Shown here: piece by piece, positions 1 through 9,100 of the stretch
Layout: each line of letters opens with the position of its first letter
How positions within the stretch are numbered: position 1 is the first letter of the stretch
NCBI RefSeq assembly: GCF_016101585.1
Contig: NZ_JACFQG010000003.1
Location: 125,826-189,825, forward strand
Source: Bifidobacterium polysaccharolyticum
GTDB taxonomy: Bacteria; Actinomycetota; Actinomycetes; Actinomycetales; Bifidobacteriaceae
Reading direction: 5' to 3'
DNA length: 64,000 bases
The notes under the pieces: generated by a model
Told to the model about the DNA's origin: nothing
What the model saw: only the letters and a program-made list of their open reading frames with translations
The model's database searches: none
Program-made: the position numbers and the translations under genes

Positions 1-807
1 GCGCAGGTTGAGCACCGGGTGTTCCAGGCCCAACTGACGACGAATATAGAGGACCAGGGCTACTAGGGCCACGACCAGAATGGTCAGGGTGACCGGGGAG
101 AGCCATCCGAACCGGCTGGCCAGGCTGACACCTGCCACCAGTCCGCCGAAGCCGACAATGGATTCCAGTATGGAGGCCAGATCGGGCCGCTGGTGGGTGA
201 TGGTGCCAACGTTCTTCAGGAAGCAGACGGCGAAGATCAGGGCCACCACCAGGAAGGGGGTGAAGAACCAGAAGATCCAGTGCCAGGTCAGCTTGCCCAG
301 GATGATCCCGGTCAGGGTCGGGCCGATGGCGGGGGCGAACATGATGACCAAGGCGCACATGCCCATGACCGTGCCCAGTCGCGCCGGCGGGAAGATCAGC
401 ATGGCCACGGTGAACATGAGCGGCAGGATCAGGCCCGTGCCGATGCCTTGGATCAGCCGTCCAGCCAACAGGACAGGGAAGGTGGGTGCCATGGCCGAGA
501 TCACCGAGCCCGCCAGGAAGGCGACCAGACCGAAGATTACGGTCTGCCTGGTGGTGAACCACTTGGAGATCAGGCTGGAGAAGGGCAGGACGATGCCGAT
601 GACCAGCATGTACCCAGTCACCAGCCATTGCACGGTGGCAGCGGGGATTTGGAAGCTCTCCATCAGGTTGGGCAGGGCGATATTGAGCGAGGTTTCGCTC
701 AGCATGCCCACGAAGGCCCCGATCATCAGCGCGGCGATGGCCGGCCAGGGGTGGGGGACGGCCGGTCGTGACCGGTGAACGGAGGCAGAGGTGGACGTGT
801 TTTGCAC
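1..807 (-). CDS. DHA2-family MFS drug efflux transporter (partial, 3' end outside window)
   Basis: The reverse strand is open from a GTG at 807 to the window edge, giving 269 codons without a stop. An AAGGAG site about 10 nt upstream (near 815-821) supports this start. The translation has a short polar N-terminus followed by strings of hydrophobic helices. MFS motifs are readable: GRLIQGIGTG after the fourth helix and an APAIGPTLTG stretch like antiporter motif C. Both are typical of EmrB/QacA (DHA2, 14-helix) proton-driven multidrug exporters; roughly the N-terminal half is present. The substrate cannot be told. It is divergent from the SNF2 helicase gene, sharing an intergenic region of about 160 bp. 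Family is seen from motifs; drug export is inferred from the family. Confidence 0.85.
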   Translation of the reverse strand, partial: MQNTSTSASVHRSRPAVPHPWPAIAALMIGAFVGMLSETSLNIALPNLMESFQIPAATVQWLVTGYMLVIGIVLPFSSLISKWFTTRQTVIFGLVAFLAGSVISAMAPTFPVLLAGRLIQGIGTGLILPLMFTVAMLIFPPARLGTVMGMCALVIMFAPAIGPTLTGIILGKLTWHWIFWFFTPFLVVALIFAVCFLKNVGTITHQRPDLASILESIVGFGGLVAGVSLASRFGWLSPVTLTILVVALVALVLYIRRQLGLEHPVLNLR

Positions 808-967
808 GATAATGATCTCCTTCTTCAGACAAACAGCACGCCATCTTAGGGAGGCGGCAATTTTTTCGTAAGTCGGCATGTCTACTCGCTTCGCCGAAGG
901 CGTGCCGCGTCGGGATGGAAAAGGTTATGCTCGGGAATGGTCGTCAGAGACCATAAGGAGGGTGCGT

Positions 968-3900
968 GTGGATTGGCATGCAGCGGTCTACGGGTCAAGA
1001 GCCGGTGGTTCAGGAGGCCATGGCTTCTATGATCCGGGTGATGAGGAGGAGGGGCGGACCTTTGGTGATCCGGACACCATCTCTGACGCTGCTCTGCGTC
1101 GATTGGGCGGCAAGGCCTACTTCCGTGCCCATCAACTGCTGGATGACCGTCGCTTTACAGACTTGCGCCTGCGACACCTGGGGGCTTTGACCGTCCTCAA
1201 GGGACGTGTGCCCGCCACCTATCAGCCGGATGGCGACTGCATGGTTCAGGCTCGGCTGGACGAGCAGGCCCATCGGGTCATCGACTCCTCCTGCACTTGC
1301 CGGGCCTTTGGGCGCCAGGGTCCTGCATGCAAGCATGTGGTCGCTCTGATCATGGCCTATAACGAGTCCAGCCAGGCCTTTGCAGGATCGGATGATTGGA
1401 CCGGTGACGAGGGTCGATCCCGGTCCGCCCGCTCGACCTCAGGACCCTTGGCAGCCTACATGCACCGGCAGGAGGGTCGGCGGCGGCAAGCCTTTCGTGA
1501 CCGCCAGCTGAGCTTGCTCAAGCAGGAGAACGGACCGGTCGGCGGTCGTCACCTGCCCATCGGCTCAGTCGGACTGATCCCAGACCTGACCAGCGAGCGC
1601 GGAGGCTGGCTGGTCCGTCTGCACATCACCCTGTCCTCCCACGGGGTCGCCTATTTGGTCAAGGACCTTCCGGCCCTGCTGCGCGCCGTTGACCAGGGCG
1701 AATTCATGTCTTACGGACGGCGGCTGGCCTTCATCCATTCTCGTGACACCTTTGATGACCGGGCCCAGGCTCTGCTGACCATCCTGGAGAGGGCTGGCGC
1801 CATCCGCCGCAGCCTGGCCGAACAGGAGGGGGGCATGCGCCGCCGTCTTACGCGTGCAGGATTGGCGGGGATCCGGCTCAGCGACGATGAGGTGGCGCAG
1901 ATCCTCGACCTGTTTGTGGATTCCGGGCTCACCCTGGACTACACGCCTCCTGAGGACTCCTTCCTGCAGACCATGCCTGCCCCCGTGGTCGGCGGAGACC
2001 CGGACCCTGGCATCGCAGTCAGCAAGGAGGCGGAAGGCTACCGGATCACTCATGCCCTGGCCGTGGAGCGCTTCATCGTAGGCCAGGCCCATTCCTTCGT
2101 TATCGTGCGCCCCTCTCAGCCTGGTTTAGGGCTGGATTCGGGACCAGTCATCCACCGTTGCAGCGCGCGTTTCATGCGTCATCGGGACCTGCTGGAGACC
2201 CTTTGCCGCCCTGGCGAGGATCGGGATCTGCATCTGGATGCCGACGACCTGGACTTGTTCGCCCGGACTGTCCTGCCTGACTTGGATCAGGGTGCCCAGG
2301 AAGGATCCGGGCTCTCCGCCACACTGCCTGAAGAGCTGGATGCCCGCCGACGGCCGCCCTGCAGGATCGAGCTTTACCTGGACAGGGATCAGCAGGGGGT
2401 CAGCTGTGACCTCAAGGCCCGCTATGGAGATCGTCTTGTGTCCGTCGGCGCTGATCCCGGCTCGGAGGATGAACCCGGCAGAGATCGGGAGAGCGAGTCT
2501 CTGGCCCGGCAGACGGTCCGCCGCTATTTCCCCCTGATGGATGAGGGATTGGCCCGCATCCCCGAGGAGAACGAGGAAGCCATCCACACCCTGCTGACCC
2601 GGGGCCTGCCGGTGCTCAAGAGTCTGGGACGGGTTTTTTCCACCCCGGCCTTCGACGGACTGAGCGTCGTCTCTCATCCGCAGATTCGTGTGGGTGTGCG
2701 GGTGCGCTCTGGTCTGGTTGAGATCTCTCCCATCGCCGATGAGGTACGGCCCGAGGAGGCCGCCGCCATTCTGGCTGACCATCGCCGTCGTCGGCGCTTC
2801 CATCGTCTGCGCAATGGGGCTTTCGTCGAGTTGGCTGATCTGAATACCGATGCTGTGGACACCTTGGCCCAAGATCTGGGCATCGACCCGGCTGATCTGG
2901 CCAAGGGGCCGGTCCGTGTGCCTGAATTCCAGCTCGGCTACCTGGATGCGCTGGTACCCGAGCAGGACCGTGATTCCAGCTTCCGCGACTACCTGAAGGA
3001 GCGCAAGCCTGACCCTCAGGAGTTCAAGGTCCCCGACGGGCTGCGCGGGCAACTCAGACCTTATCAGGTAGAAGGGCTGCGTTGGCTATGCACCTTGAGC
3101 GACCGCGGATTTGGTGGCATCCTGGCCGATGAGATGGGCCTGGGCAAGACCATACAGATGTTGGCTTACCTGCTCTCCCGTAAGGATCAGGCCAGTGATC
3201 GAGGGCCTTCGCTGATTGTCTGTCCAGCCTCCTTGGTCTACAACTGGGAGGCCGAGTGCCGTCGTTTTACGCCGGATTTGCGGGTGGCGGTCCTGGCTGG
3301 GGGGCGTAGCCAGCGTCAGGCACTGCTGGATCAGGCCGGGTCCTACGACCTGCTGATCACCTCTTACGACCTGCTCAGGCGTGACCTGGATCGGTATCGG
3401 AGCCTACCCTGGTATGCCTTGGTCTTGGATGAGGCCCAGTACATCAAGAACCATGCCACCAAGGCAGCCCGGGCCGTACGCGCTCTGGACAGTCTGCATC
3501 GGTTCGCCCTGACCGGCACACCCATCGAGAACCGGCTGTCTGAGCTTTGGAGCATCTTCGACTTCCTGATGCCCGGGATGTTGGGCCCCTACTCCCGGTT
3601 CCGGGACCGCTTCGAAATGCCTATACTCAGCGGCGATCAGGACGCCCAGTCCCGGCTCCAGGCCCTGGTGGGACCCTTCATTCTGCGACGGCTCAAGTCA
3701 CAGGTGCTGACCGATCTGCCAGAGAAGATCGAAAACGTGATCAGCGTGCCCCTGCAGGGTCGTCAGCGCAAGCTCTATGCGGCCCTGGAGCAGGAGCTGA
3801 GGGCCACGCTCAACAAGGAAAGGGATCAGGAGTACGAAGTCGGCAAAATCCAGGTCCTGGCCCAGCTGACCAGGCTGCGGGAGGTCTGCTGCGATCCGCG

Positions 3901-4462
3901 TCTGGTCTACCAGGATCAAGGTCGTGACCGGAGGGGCGATTCGGCCAAACTGGATGCCATCGAGGATCTGGTGGTCTCCTGCCAGGATGCCGGACGCAAG
4001 ATGCTGATCTTCTCCCAGTTCACCTCCTACCTGGACCTGATAGCCCAACGGCTGCGTCGGCTGGACGTGTCCTACGATCTGATCACCGGGGCCACATCCA
4101 AGAAGCGTCGGCTGGAGCTGGTGGAACAGTTCAATAGGGATGCCACGCAGGTTTTTCTGATCTCCCTGAAGGCCGGCAACACCGGGCTCAACCTGACCGG
4201 AGCCTGTGTGGTGGTTCATGCGGACCCTTGGTGGAACGCCGCTGCCCAGGAGCAGGCCAACGACCGCGCCCACCGGATCGGCCAGACCCAGGACGTCAAC
4301 GTCTACCAGATCGTAGCCAAGGACACCATCGAGGAACGCATCCTCAACCTGCAGTACAGCAAGAGCGACCTGGCATCGCGCTTTGTCGATTCGGCCGCCT
4401 CCACCGGCGCCTCCAGCGTGGCCAGGCTGAGCAGAAAAGACCTTCTGGCCCTGCTGGGCTGA
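968..4462 (+). CDS. SWIM zinc-finger SNF2/RapA-type DEAD/H helicase
   Basis: Superfamily-2 ATPase of the SNF2 class, which remodels protein-DNA complexes or transcription complexes using ATP. From the N-terminus it has a SWIM zinc finger (CTCRAFGRQG followed by ACKH, about residues 108-126), a long middle region, Walker A DEMGLGKT (about 721), motif II LDEAQ (about 820), GTPIEN (about 850), and a C-terminal helicase lobe ending in the DRAHRIGQ motif. Length (1164 aa) fits bacterial SWIM-SNF2 proteins. The frame is open from an ATG at 878, but that start has no ribosome site. GTG 968 has a perfect AAGGAGGG at 955-962, 5 nt upstream, so I chose it. The exact cellular role is unknown; it is a common chromosomal gene in actinobacteria. 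Confidence 0.9.
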   Translation: MDWHAAVYGSRAGGSGGHGFYDPGDEEEGRTFGDPDTISDAALRRLGGKAYFRAHQLLDDRRFTDLRLRHLGALTVLKGRVPATYQPDGDCMVQARLDEQAHRVIDSSCTCRAFGRQGPACKHVVALIMAYNESSQAFAGSDDWTGDEGRSRSARSTSGPLAAYMHRQEGRRRQAFRDRQLSLLKQENGPVGGRHLPIGSVGLIPDLTSERGGWLVRLHITLSSHGVAYLVKDLPALLRAVDQGEFMSYGRRLAFIHSRDTFDDRAQALLTILERAGAIRRSLAEQEGGMRRRLTRAGLAGIRLSDDEVAQILDLFVDSGLTLDYTPPEDSFLQTMPAPVVGGDPDPGIAVSKEAEGYRITHALAVERFIVGQAHSFVIVRPSQPGLGLDSGPVIHRCSARFMRHRDLLETLCRPGEDRDLHLDADDLDLFARTVLPDLDQGAQEGSGLSATLPEELDARRRPPCRIELYLDRDQQGVSCDLKARYGDRLVSVGADPGSEDEPGRDRESESLARQTVRRYFPLMDEGLARIPEENEEAIHTLLTRGLPVLKSLGRVFSTPAFDGLSVVSHPQIRVGVRVRSGLVEISPIADEVRPEEAAAILADHRRRRRFHRLRNGAFVELADLNTDAVDTLAQDLGIDPADLAKGPVRVPEFQLGYLDALVPEQDRDSSFRDYLKERKPDPQEFKVPDGLRGQLRPYQVEGLRWLCTLSDRGFGGILADEMGLGKTIQMLAYLLSRKDQASDRGPSLIVCPASLVYNWEAECRRFTPDLRVAVLAGGRSQRQALLDQAGSYDLLITSYDLLRRDLDRYRSLPWYALVLDEAQYIKNHATKAARAVRALDSLHRFALTGTPIENRLSELWSIFDFLMPGMLGPYSRFRDRFEMPILSGDQDAQSRLQALVGPFILRRLKSQVLTDLPEKIENVISVPLQGRQRKLYAALEQELRATLNKERDQEYEVGKIQVLAQLTRLREVCCDPRLVYQDQGRDRRGDSAKLDAIEDLVVSCQDAGRKMLIFSQFTSYLDLIAQRLRRLDVSYDLITGATSKKRRLELVEQFNRDATQVFLISLKAGNTGLNLTGACVVVHADPWWNAAAQEQANDRAHRIGQTQDVNVYQIVAKDTIEERILNLQYSKSDLASRFVDSAASTGASSVARLSRKDLLALLG

Positions 4463-4715
4463 TCCCGTACTGACATGAATCTACTCGAAACTAAGACTCA
4501 GCGATTTTGAATGTGCTGCCATCATTGATGGCGAGGTCCTCGGGCCACGGTTCCGGTTATTCTTGATGCGGTAGTCAAATCGAAAGACTATGTGTATGAG
4601 CAGATTGACGGTTGTGCCACTGCGGGCTTGTCGATTTGGCAACGGTCGATTATTCGGGTTATGGGAGCCTGGCCATTTTTCAGCTCCTTTGATACAGGAA
4701 GCTAAAGGAGAGAGC

Positions 4716-5486
4716 ATGATCAGCGGTGTGCAGATGTTCTGCTCGGAGTTCATGGGCACCGCCCTTATGATGGCCATCGCGGTCATGGTCGCCGCCAGCA
4801 GGTCGCTCCCCAAGACAGGGGCTTATCGATCCGACTGGATCAACGCATCGCTGGGCTGGGGTCTTGCTGTCTATGTGGGCGTATATGCGGGGTGGAGAAC
4901 GGGCGGTCATCTGAATCCGGCCGTGACCCTGGCCAGGGTGGTCGGTCACTGGATTGATCCACAAGCGACCTTGAACGGCCTGGCCATGGGCAAGGGTGGC
5001 ATTCCGGTCACCTTGGCCAATGTAGCCATCTTCATTTCCGCCCAGTTCCTTGGGGCTTTCTTAGGTTCCTGTCTGGGCTACCTGGGCACTCGCCAGCATT
5101 TCGAACTTTCGACCGATACAGATACCAAACTCATGGTTTTCTGCACCAAGCCGGCCATACGTTCGAATTTCTGGAATCTTACATCGGAGGCCATCGGCAC
5201 GGCCATCCTGGTTTCCTGGGTTTTCCTCAATGGTGGAACTCCTACACAGGTCGGGCCTCTGGGTGTGGCCCTGGTCATCACGGTTCTGGTCATGGCCTTG
5301 GGTGGGGTTTCTGGTGCGGCCATGAATCCTGCACGTGACTTTTCCGCCCGATTGGCTTACTGCCTTCTGCCCATGTCCGGCAAGAAGGATGCGGACTGGA
5401 GCTACGCATGGATACCCTTTGTCGGGCCGATCATTGGAGCCTGCATCGGTGTGCTGGCTCCTGCCTGGATGGGACTTCTGCCTTGA
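4716..5486 (+). CDS. glpF: MIP-family glycerol facilitator / aquaglyceroporin
   Basis: Six-helix channel of the major intrinsic protein family (256 aa, usual length). Both half-helix signatures are intact: GGHLNPAVTLA in the first half and GAAMNPARDF in the second. The Asp directly after the second NPAR is the residue that marks glycerol facilitators rather than strict aquaporins. It should let glycerol and other small polyols diffuse across the inner membrane. ATG 4716 is chosen because AAAGGAG lies 5 nt upstream; the frame runs further upstream without a comparable site. It stands alone: no glycerol kinase or dehydrogenase gene is adjacent, so the substrate is inferred from the motif only. 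Confidence 0.88.
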   Translation: MISGVQMFCSEFMGTALMMAIAVMVAASRSLPKTGAYRSDWINASLGWGLAVYVGVYAGWRTGGHLNPAVTLARVVGHWIDPQATLNGLAMGKGGIPVTLANVAIFISAQFLGAFLGSCLGYLGTRQHFELSTDTDTKLMVFCTKPAIRSNFWNLTSEAIGTAILVSWVFLNGGTPTQVGPLGVALVITVLVMALGGVSGAAMNPARDFSARLAYCLLPMSGKKDADWSYAWIPFVGPIIGACIGVLAPAWMGLLP

Positions 5487-5500
5487 TCGTCGGCATGGAA

Positions 5501-5523
5501 AAGCCCCTAGCCTTGTCAGGGGG
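5501..5523. terminator. possible bidirectional terminator
   Basis: AAGCCCCT and AGGGGGTT form an 8-bp stem with one mismatch and a 9-nt loop, between the convergent glycerol facilitator and the small gene at 5569. There is no long T run, so it is weak. Confidence 0.35.
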
Positions 5524-5568
5524 TTATTACGACAGGACCGGGGGTCGAGTTAGTTAGACAGCTCGAAC

Positions 5569-5985
5569 TCAGTAGCTGGCTGAGGTGGGCTCCTGGAAGC
5601 GGACTGTCAGTCCGCGGCCGTGGTGAAGGAACATCTCCGCACCGTGGCGGTCGACATCGCGATGGGTGAAGAGCATGCGGATGGCAAACGCCGTCTGGGC
5701 ATCATCGGGCAGGTCCAGAAAGGCCTTATGGGCATCCCAGCCATCGGCTGCGACAGCCTTATTGGGTACGTATGCATATCCATAGCCGTCCTCGTCCACG
5801 TAGCCCAGGAAAGGCAGGTCCCATGCCTGGTGGTAGCTCAACTGATTCTTGTAATCCTCGACCTTCTTAAGGGCTTCGTCGCTGATGCCGTACTTGCGGG
5901 CGACCTCGTTGGCCTTGGCGGTCTTCGCCGCGGCATCTTTTCCGAACATGGAAGTATCAACAACAATGACTGTATCGTCTACCAT
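5569..5985 (-). CDS. hypothetical protein, 138 aa, soluble
   Basis: I do not recognise this protein. Translation from ATG 5985 gives an acidic, soluble protein of 138 residues with no signal peptide or membrane segment. A short beta-like N-terminus (MVDDTVIVVD) is followed by an alanine/lysine-rich helix (residues about 15-45), an aromatic and Gly-rich stretch (YVDEDGYGYAYVP) and a C-terminal HRD/HHGRG region with clustered histidines. The start is chosen because AAAGGT lies 8-13 nt upstream and the upstream extension of the same frame reads as low-complexity non-protein sequence. It lies alone, convergent with the glycerol facilitator gene and downstream of the pilin gene on the same strand, with about 214 bp between. 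Coding bias looks normal for the region. Confidence 0.7.
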   Translation of the reverse strand: MVDDTVIVVDTSMFGKDAAAKTAKANEVARKYGISDEALKKVEDYKNQLSYHQAWDLPFLGYVDEDGYGYAYVPNKAVAADGWDAHKAFLDLPDDAQTAFAIRMLFTHRDVDRHGAEMFLHHGRGLTVRFQEPTSASY

Positions 5986-6199
5986 GACTGACCTTTCTGT
6001 GTGACGGCCTGCACGTGTGACAATCAACGCCATGACCATGCAGGGCCATGACCTTTCGGGTGACCGTCCATCGTCGACAGCGACCCCTGGATGCAAGATT
6101 CCTTCCACTTGCAAGAATACCAAATTCCGCCTGCAAATAGGGGCAAGGAACCGTGAGGTTCGCCATAAGTGCCTGACATTGGCGAAGAGGAGGGAACTA

Positions 6200-9100
6200 T
6201 CAGTCCAGCTCGGTCTCCTGAGCCCTGCGATGCCGAAGCAGACACATCAGCGCCAGGCCGAGAACGGCAGTGCCGACAGCCAGGGCTGCAGGAATGACTA
6301 TGTCTGAGCCGGAGTCGGCTAGGGACGGGGAATTCGTAGAGGACTTCGCTTGGTCATCAGAAGATTGGCTTCCTGGCACTGGTTTTTGGCTATTTCTGGT
6401 TTGATCCGGTTTGCTAGGTGCATGATCGGACTCGACCGGCTTGCTCGGTTCCACCGGCGGATTCGGCTTGTCATGCTCTCCGGAGTTGTTGGAGTTGTTG
6501 GGGGTGCTGGAGTTGTCAGGGTTGCTGGAGTCGCCGGTGTTGCTGGGGTTGCCGGTGTTGCTGGGGTTGCCGGTGTCGCCAGAGTCAGAGTTGCCAGAGT
6601 TGCTGGAGTTGCCAGGGTCGTCGGGCTTGGCCGGCTGGGTCTGGTAGGTGTTGGTGAAGACCGCCGTGTCTAGCTTGATGCCCTTGCTGTCAGTCCATTG
6701 CGCCTTGGCGGTACGGTGTAACTGAGCTGAATCGGTTGTCAAAGTGATGGTCAGGATTGCAACGCTCTGATCATACGTCAGGCCAGGAATGGAGCCGGTT
6801 TCCTGGTGAATACGATACTTGTAGCTGCCATCGTGGGGCAGAGCATACACGTTGACGGGCACCTGGATATCTTGGTTGTCGGTGTTTATGATGATTTGGC
6901 TGGGCAACGCTGCGGAGGGTGCTCCTTCCAGGGGCTCGACGGTTAATGTAAAGGAGTCTGTACTGAGCCAGTTCCTGCCTTGAATCCGTACTTTGACTCC
7001 GGCAGACACTTCATCGGTGTCCATTGTTCCCGTCAGACCGCAGTTGTTGTAGTCCAGGGATTGGCTGGCTGCGTCCACCATATCCTCGGCCTGCTGGAAC
7101 TCAATATCGTTGATGACGGCGCCTTTCATGGTTCCGTCCTCCAGTACGTCGCTGGCTGAGGAGTTTTCGCTCGGGCTGGCTCCGCTGGCCTTTTGGACTG
7201 TTGTAGTCAGGTGAGTCCAGTTCGTGTTCGGGGCGGGGGCGAAGCGCAGGTGGAATTTCCCTGCCGGTATATTGGTCAGTTCGTACTTGCCCTGGGAATC
7301 AGATTTTGTGCTCAGAACATCATGTGGGGTGACGACCGACTTGGCGGGCTCGTTGGTACCGTCCTTGATCAGGGTCACTTTCACATCTTTAAGCAGAATA
7401 TCTTCCGAAGAGCGGACACCGTCCCCATTGACGTCGTACCATACGATGCCACTGATGGAACGTTGAACAACCATGGCCTGGGCAGGCATTTGGTTCAGTG
7501 CATTGCCCCAGCGATTCCGATAGAGGTCGCCGGAGGAGTTGTTTCCGGGGTTTATATGGAAAGTAATGTCATAGCGGAATTGGTTGGGCTGCCCATCAAT
7601 GATGAAGGCCCAGGCGACCACGTTTCCAGGCATTTTCACTTCGCCGCTTGTTGGGTCAAAGTCAGCCTTGCTCCAAGAGAGGTAATCCTGGGATTGTATG
7701 GAACTCGTGTCATTCACCCGCCATCGAGAATCTGTGGTGTAGCGGATGGTGATTCCGCTCAGACCAGCCCCCGCCGAAGCTTTTATGCTCATATCGGCAA
7801 AAGTGGGTTCCCCGTGGAAGTCGGGTTTGCCGCTTGCCTGTTTGTAAGGCATGATGTCGATGGCATAGTGATGCTGCTTGCCACTGCCTGCGGTGCTGCT
7901 CAGCATGTTGGTGAAGCCGATTGGTGCACCGGCTTCATTGGTATCCTGTACGGCCGAAGTGGAAAGGCTGGTGGTGTTGGTCCGCCAGGCGTGGATGGTG
8001 AAGGAGTCGGCAGTCTTCAAGTATGTGTTGGGCTGGGACATATTCTGTTTTGACTGGACTGTGGCAGAGGTCATTAGGTCGTCGCCGGGACCTATGTCTT
8101 TGCTGGGGTCAGTCAGGTCGCCCAGGGAGGTGGAGAAGTGGATGATGCGGTTGCTGCCGTCCACAGGGATGTTGGTCAGTGCCCAGGACAGAGTGGTTAT
8201 TCCGGTTTCGGAGTCCGTGCTTACCGATGGCTCACAGGCGGTTCCGCCCTCTATGTGGCCCATTTCAGGCGTGGCTTCCGTATATGTGCCGCCCAATCGG
8301 GCGCTGCCGGGGATGTAGTGGAGCTTTGCTGGTAGTTTGTCGGTGATGTAGAGTTCGGTTTTGGCGCCCTTGTTGGCTTGGGAAGCTGAAGTGCCGGTGT
8401 TGATGGTTAGCCGCCAGTCAACGAACCGTTGATCGCTGTCTATGTCAAAATAGTCTTTGGGTTTGGAATTGGTGCTTGTTTGTGCTACGGCGTTGGAGAT
8501 GGTGTTGGTTTCGCCGGCTACATAGAGGCTGTCCCCGTGTTCATTGCCGCCGGTGTCTCCGCCCAGGTAACCGTTTATTTGATCATAGTGGGCCTTGGTA
8601 TAGCCTCCGACGGGAGTGGTTAAGACAGGAGATTTTATTTTGGCCAGATCGTATGGGTTCTGCTTCTCGGCCCAGTTCTCCCATTCCTGATCTCTGGACT
8701 TCTCGGGGCTCAGCCCGGCCATAGCTGCTAATTGGCTGCGGGTGAAGGTGCGCGACACTGATGTCAGCTGGGCTACCGAACCTACTTTGGCGTCGGGGAG
8801 GACGTTGATCACAAATCCGCCGAAGCCGAATCGGGAATTCTCTTCGGCAAACCTGGAGGGCGCGGCGGTGCGCCCGCCCAGCAGCATGCCTACAACCGTG
8901 CCATGCTTCTTTGCTTCCTCCTGTGTGCTGTAGAAGTTCAGATTCTCTATGTCGGCATTGGCTTGCTCAGTGTCGTTTTTCCAGTCCTTTCCGTCGGGTT
9001 TGGTGGCATACATGACCAGGTCCCGAAACGGGTTTTGAGCGCTCGTTTGCTCGTATTTATCGTATTTGCCGTTTTGCCAGATGCCATTGACCCAGGGAAG

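Noticed and set aside
80-778. Long plus-strand frames at 80-778 and 193-771
   Set aside because: They are antisense to the DHA2 transporter gene on the minus strand; translations are Met/Pro/Arg- or Gly/Asp/His-rich without domains.
6350-6673. Plus-strand Val/Ala/Gly repeat protein frames
   Set aside because: They mirror the repetitive linker of the surface protein on the opposite strand and have no ribosome site.
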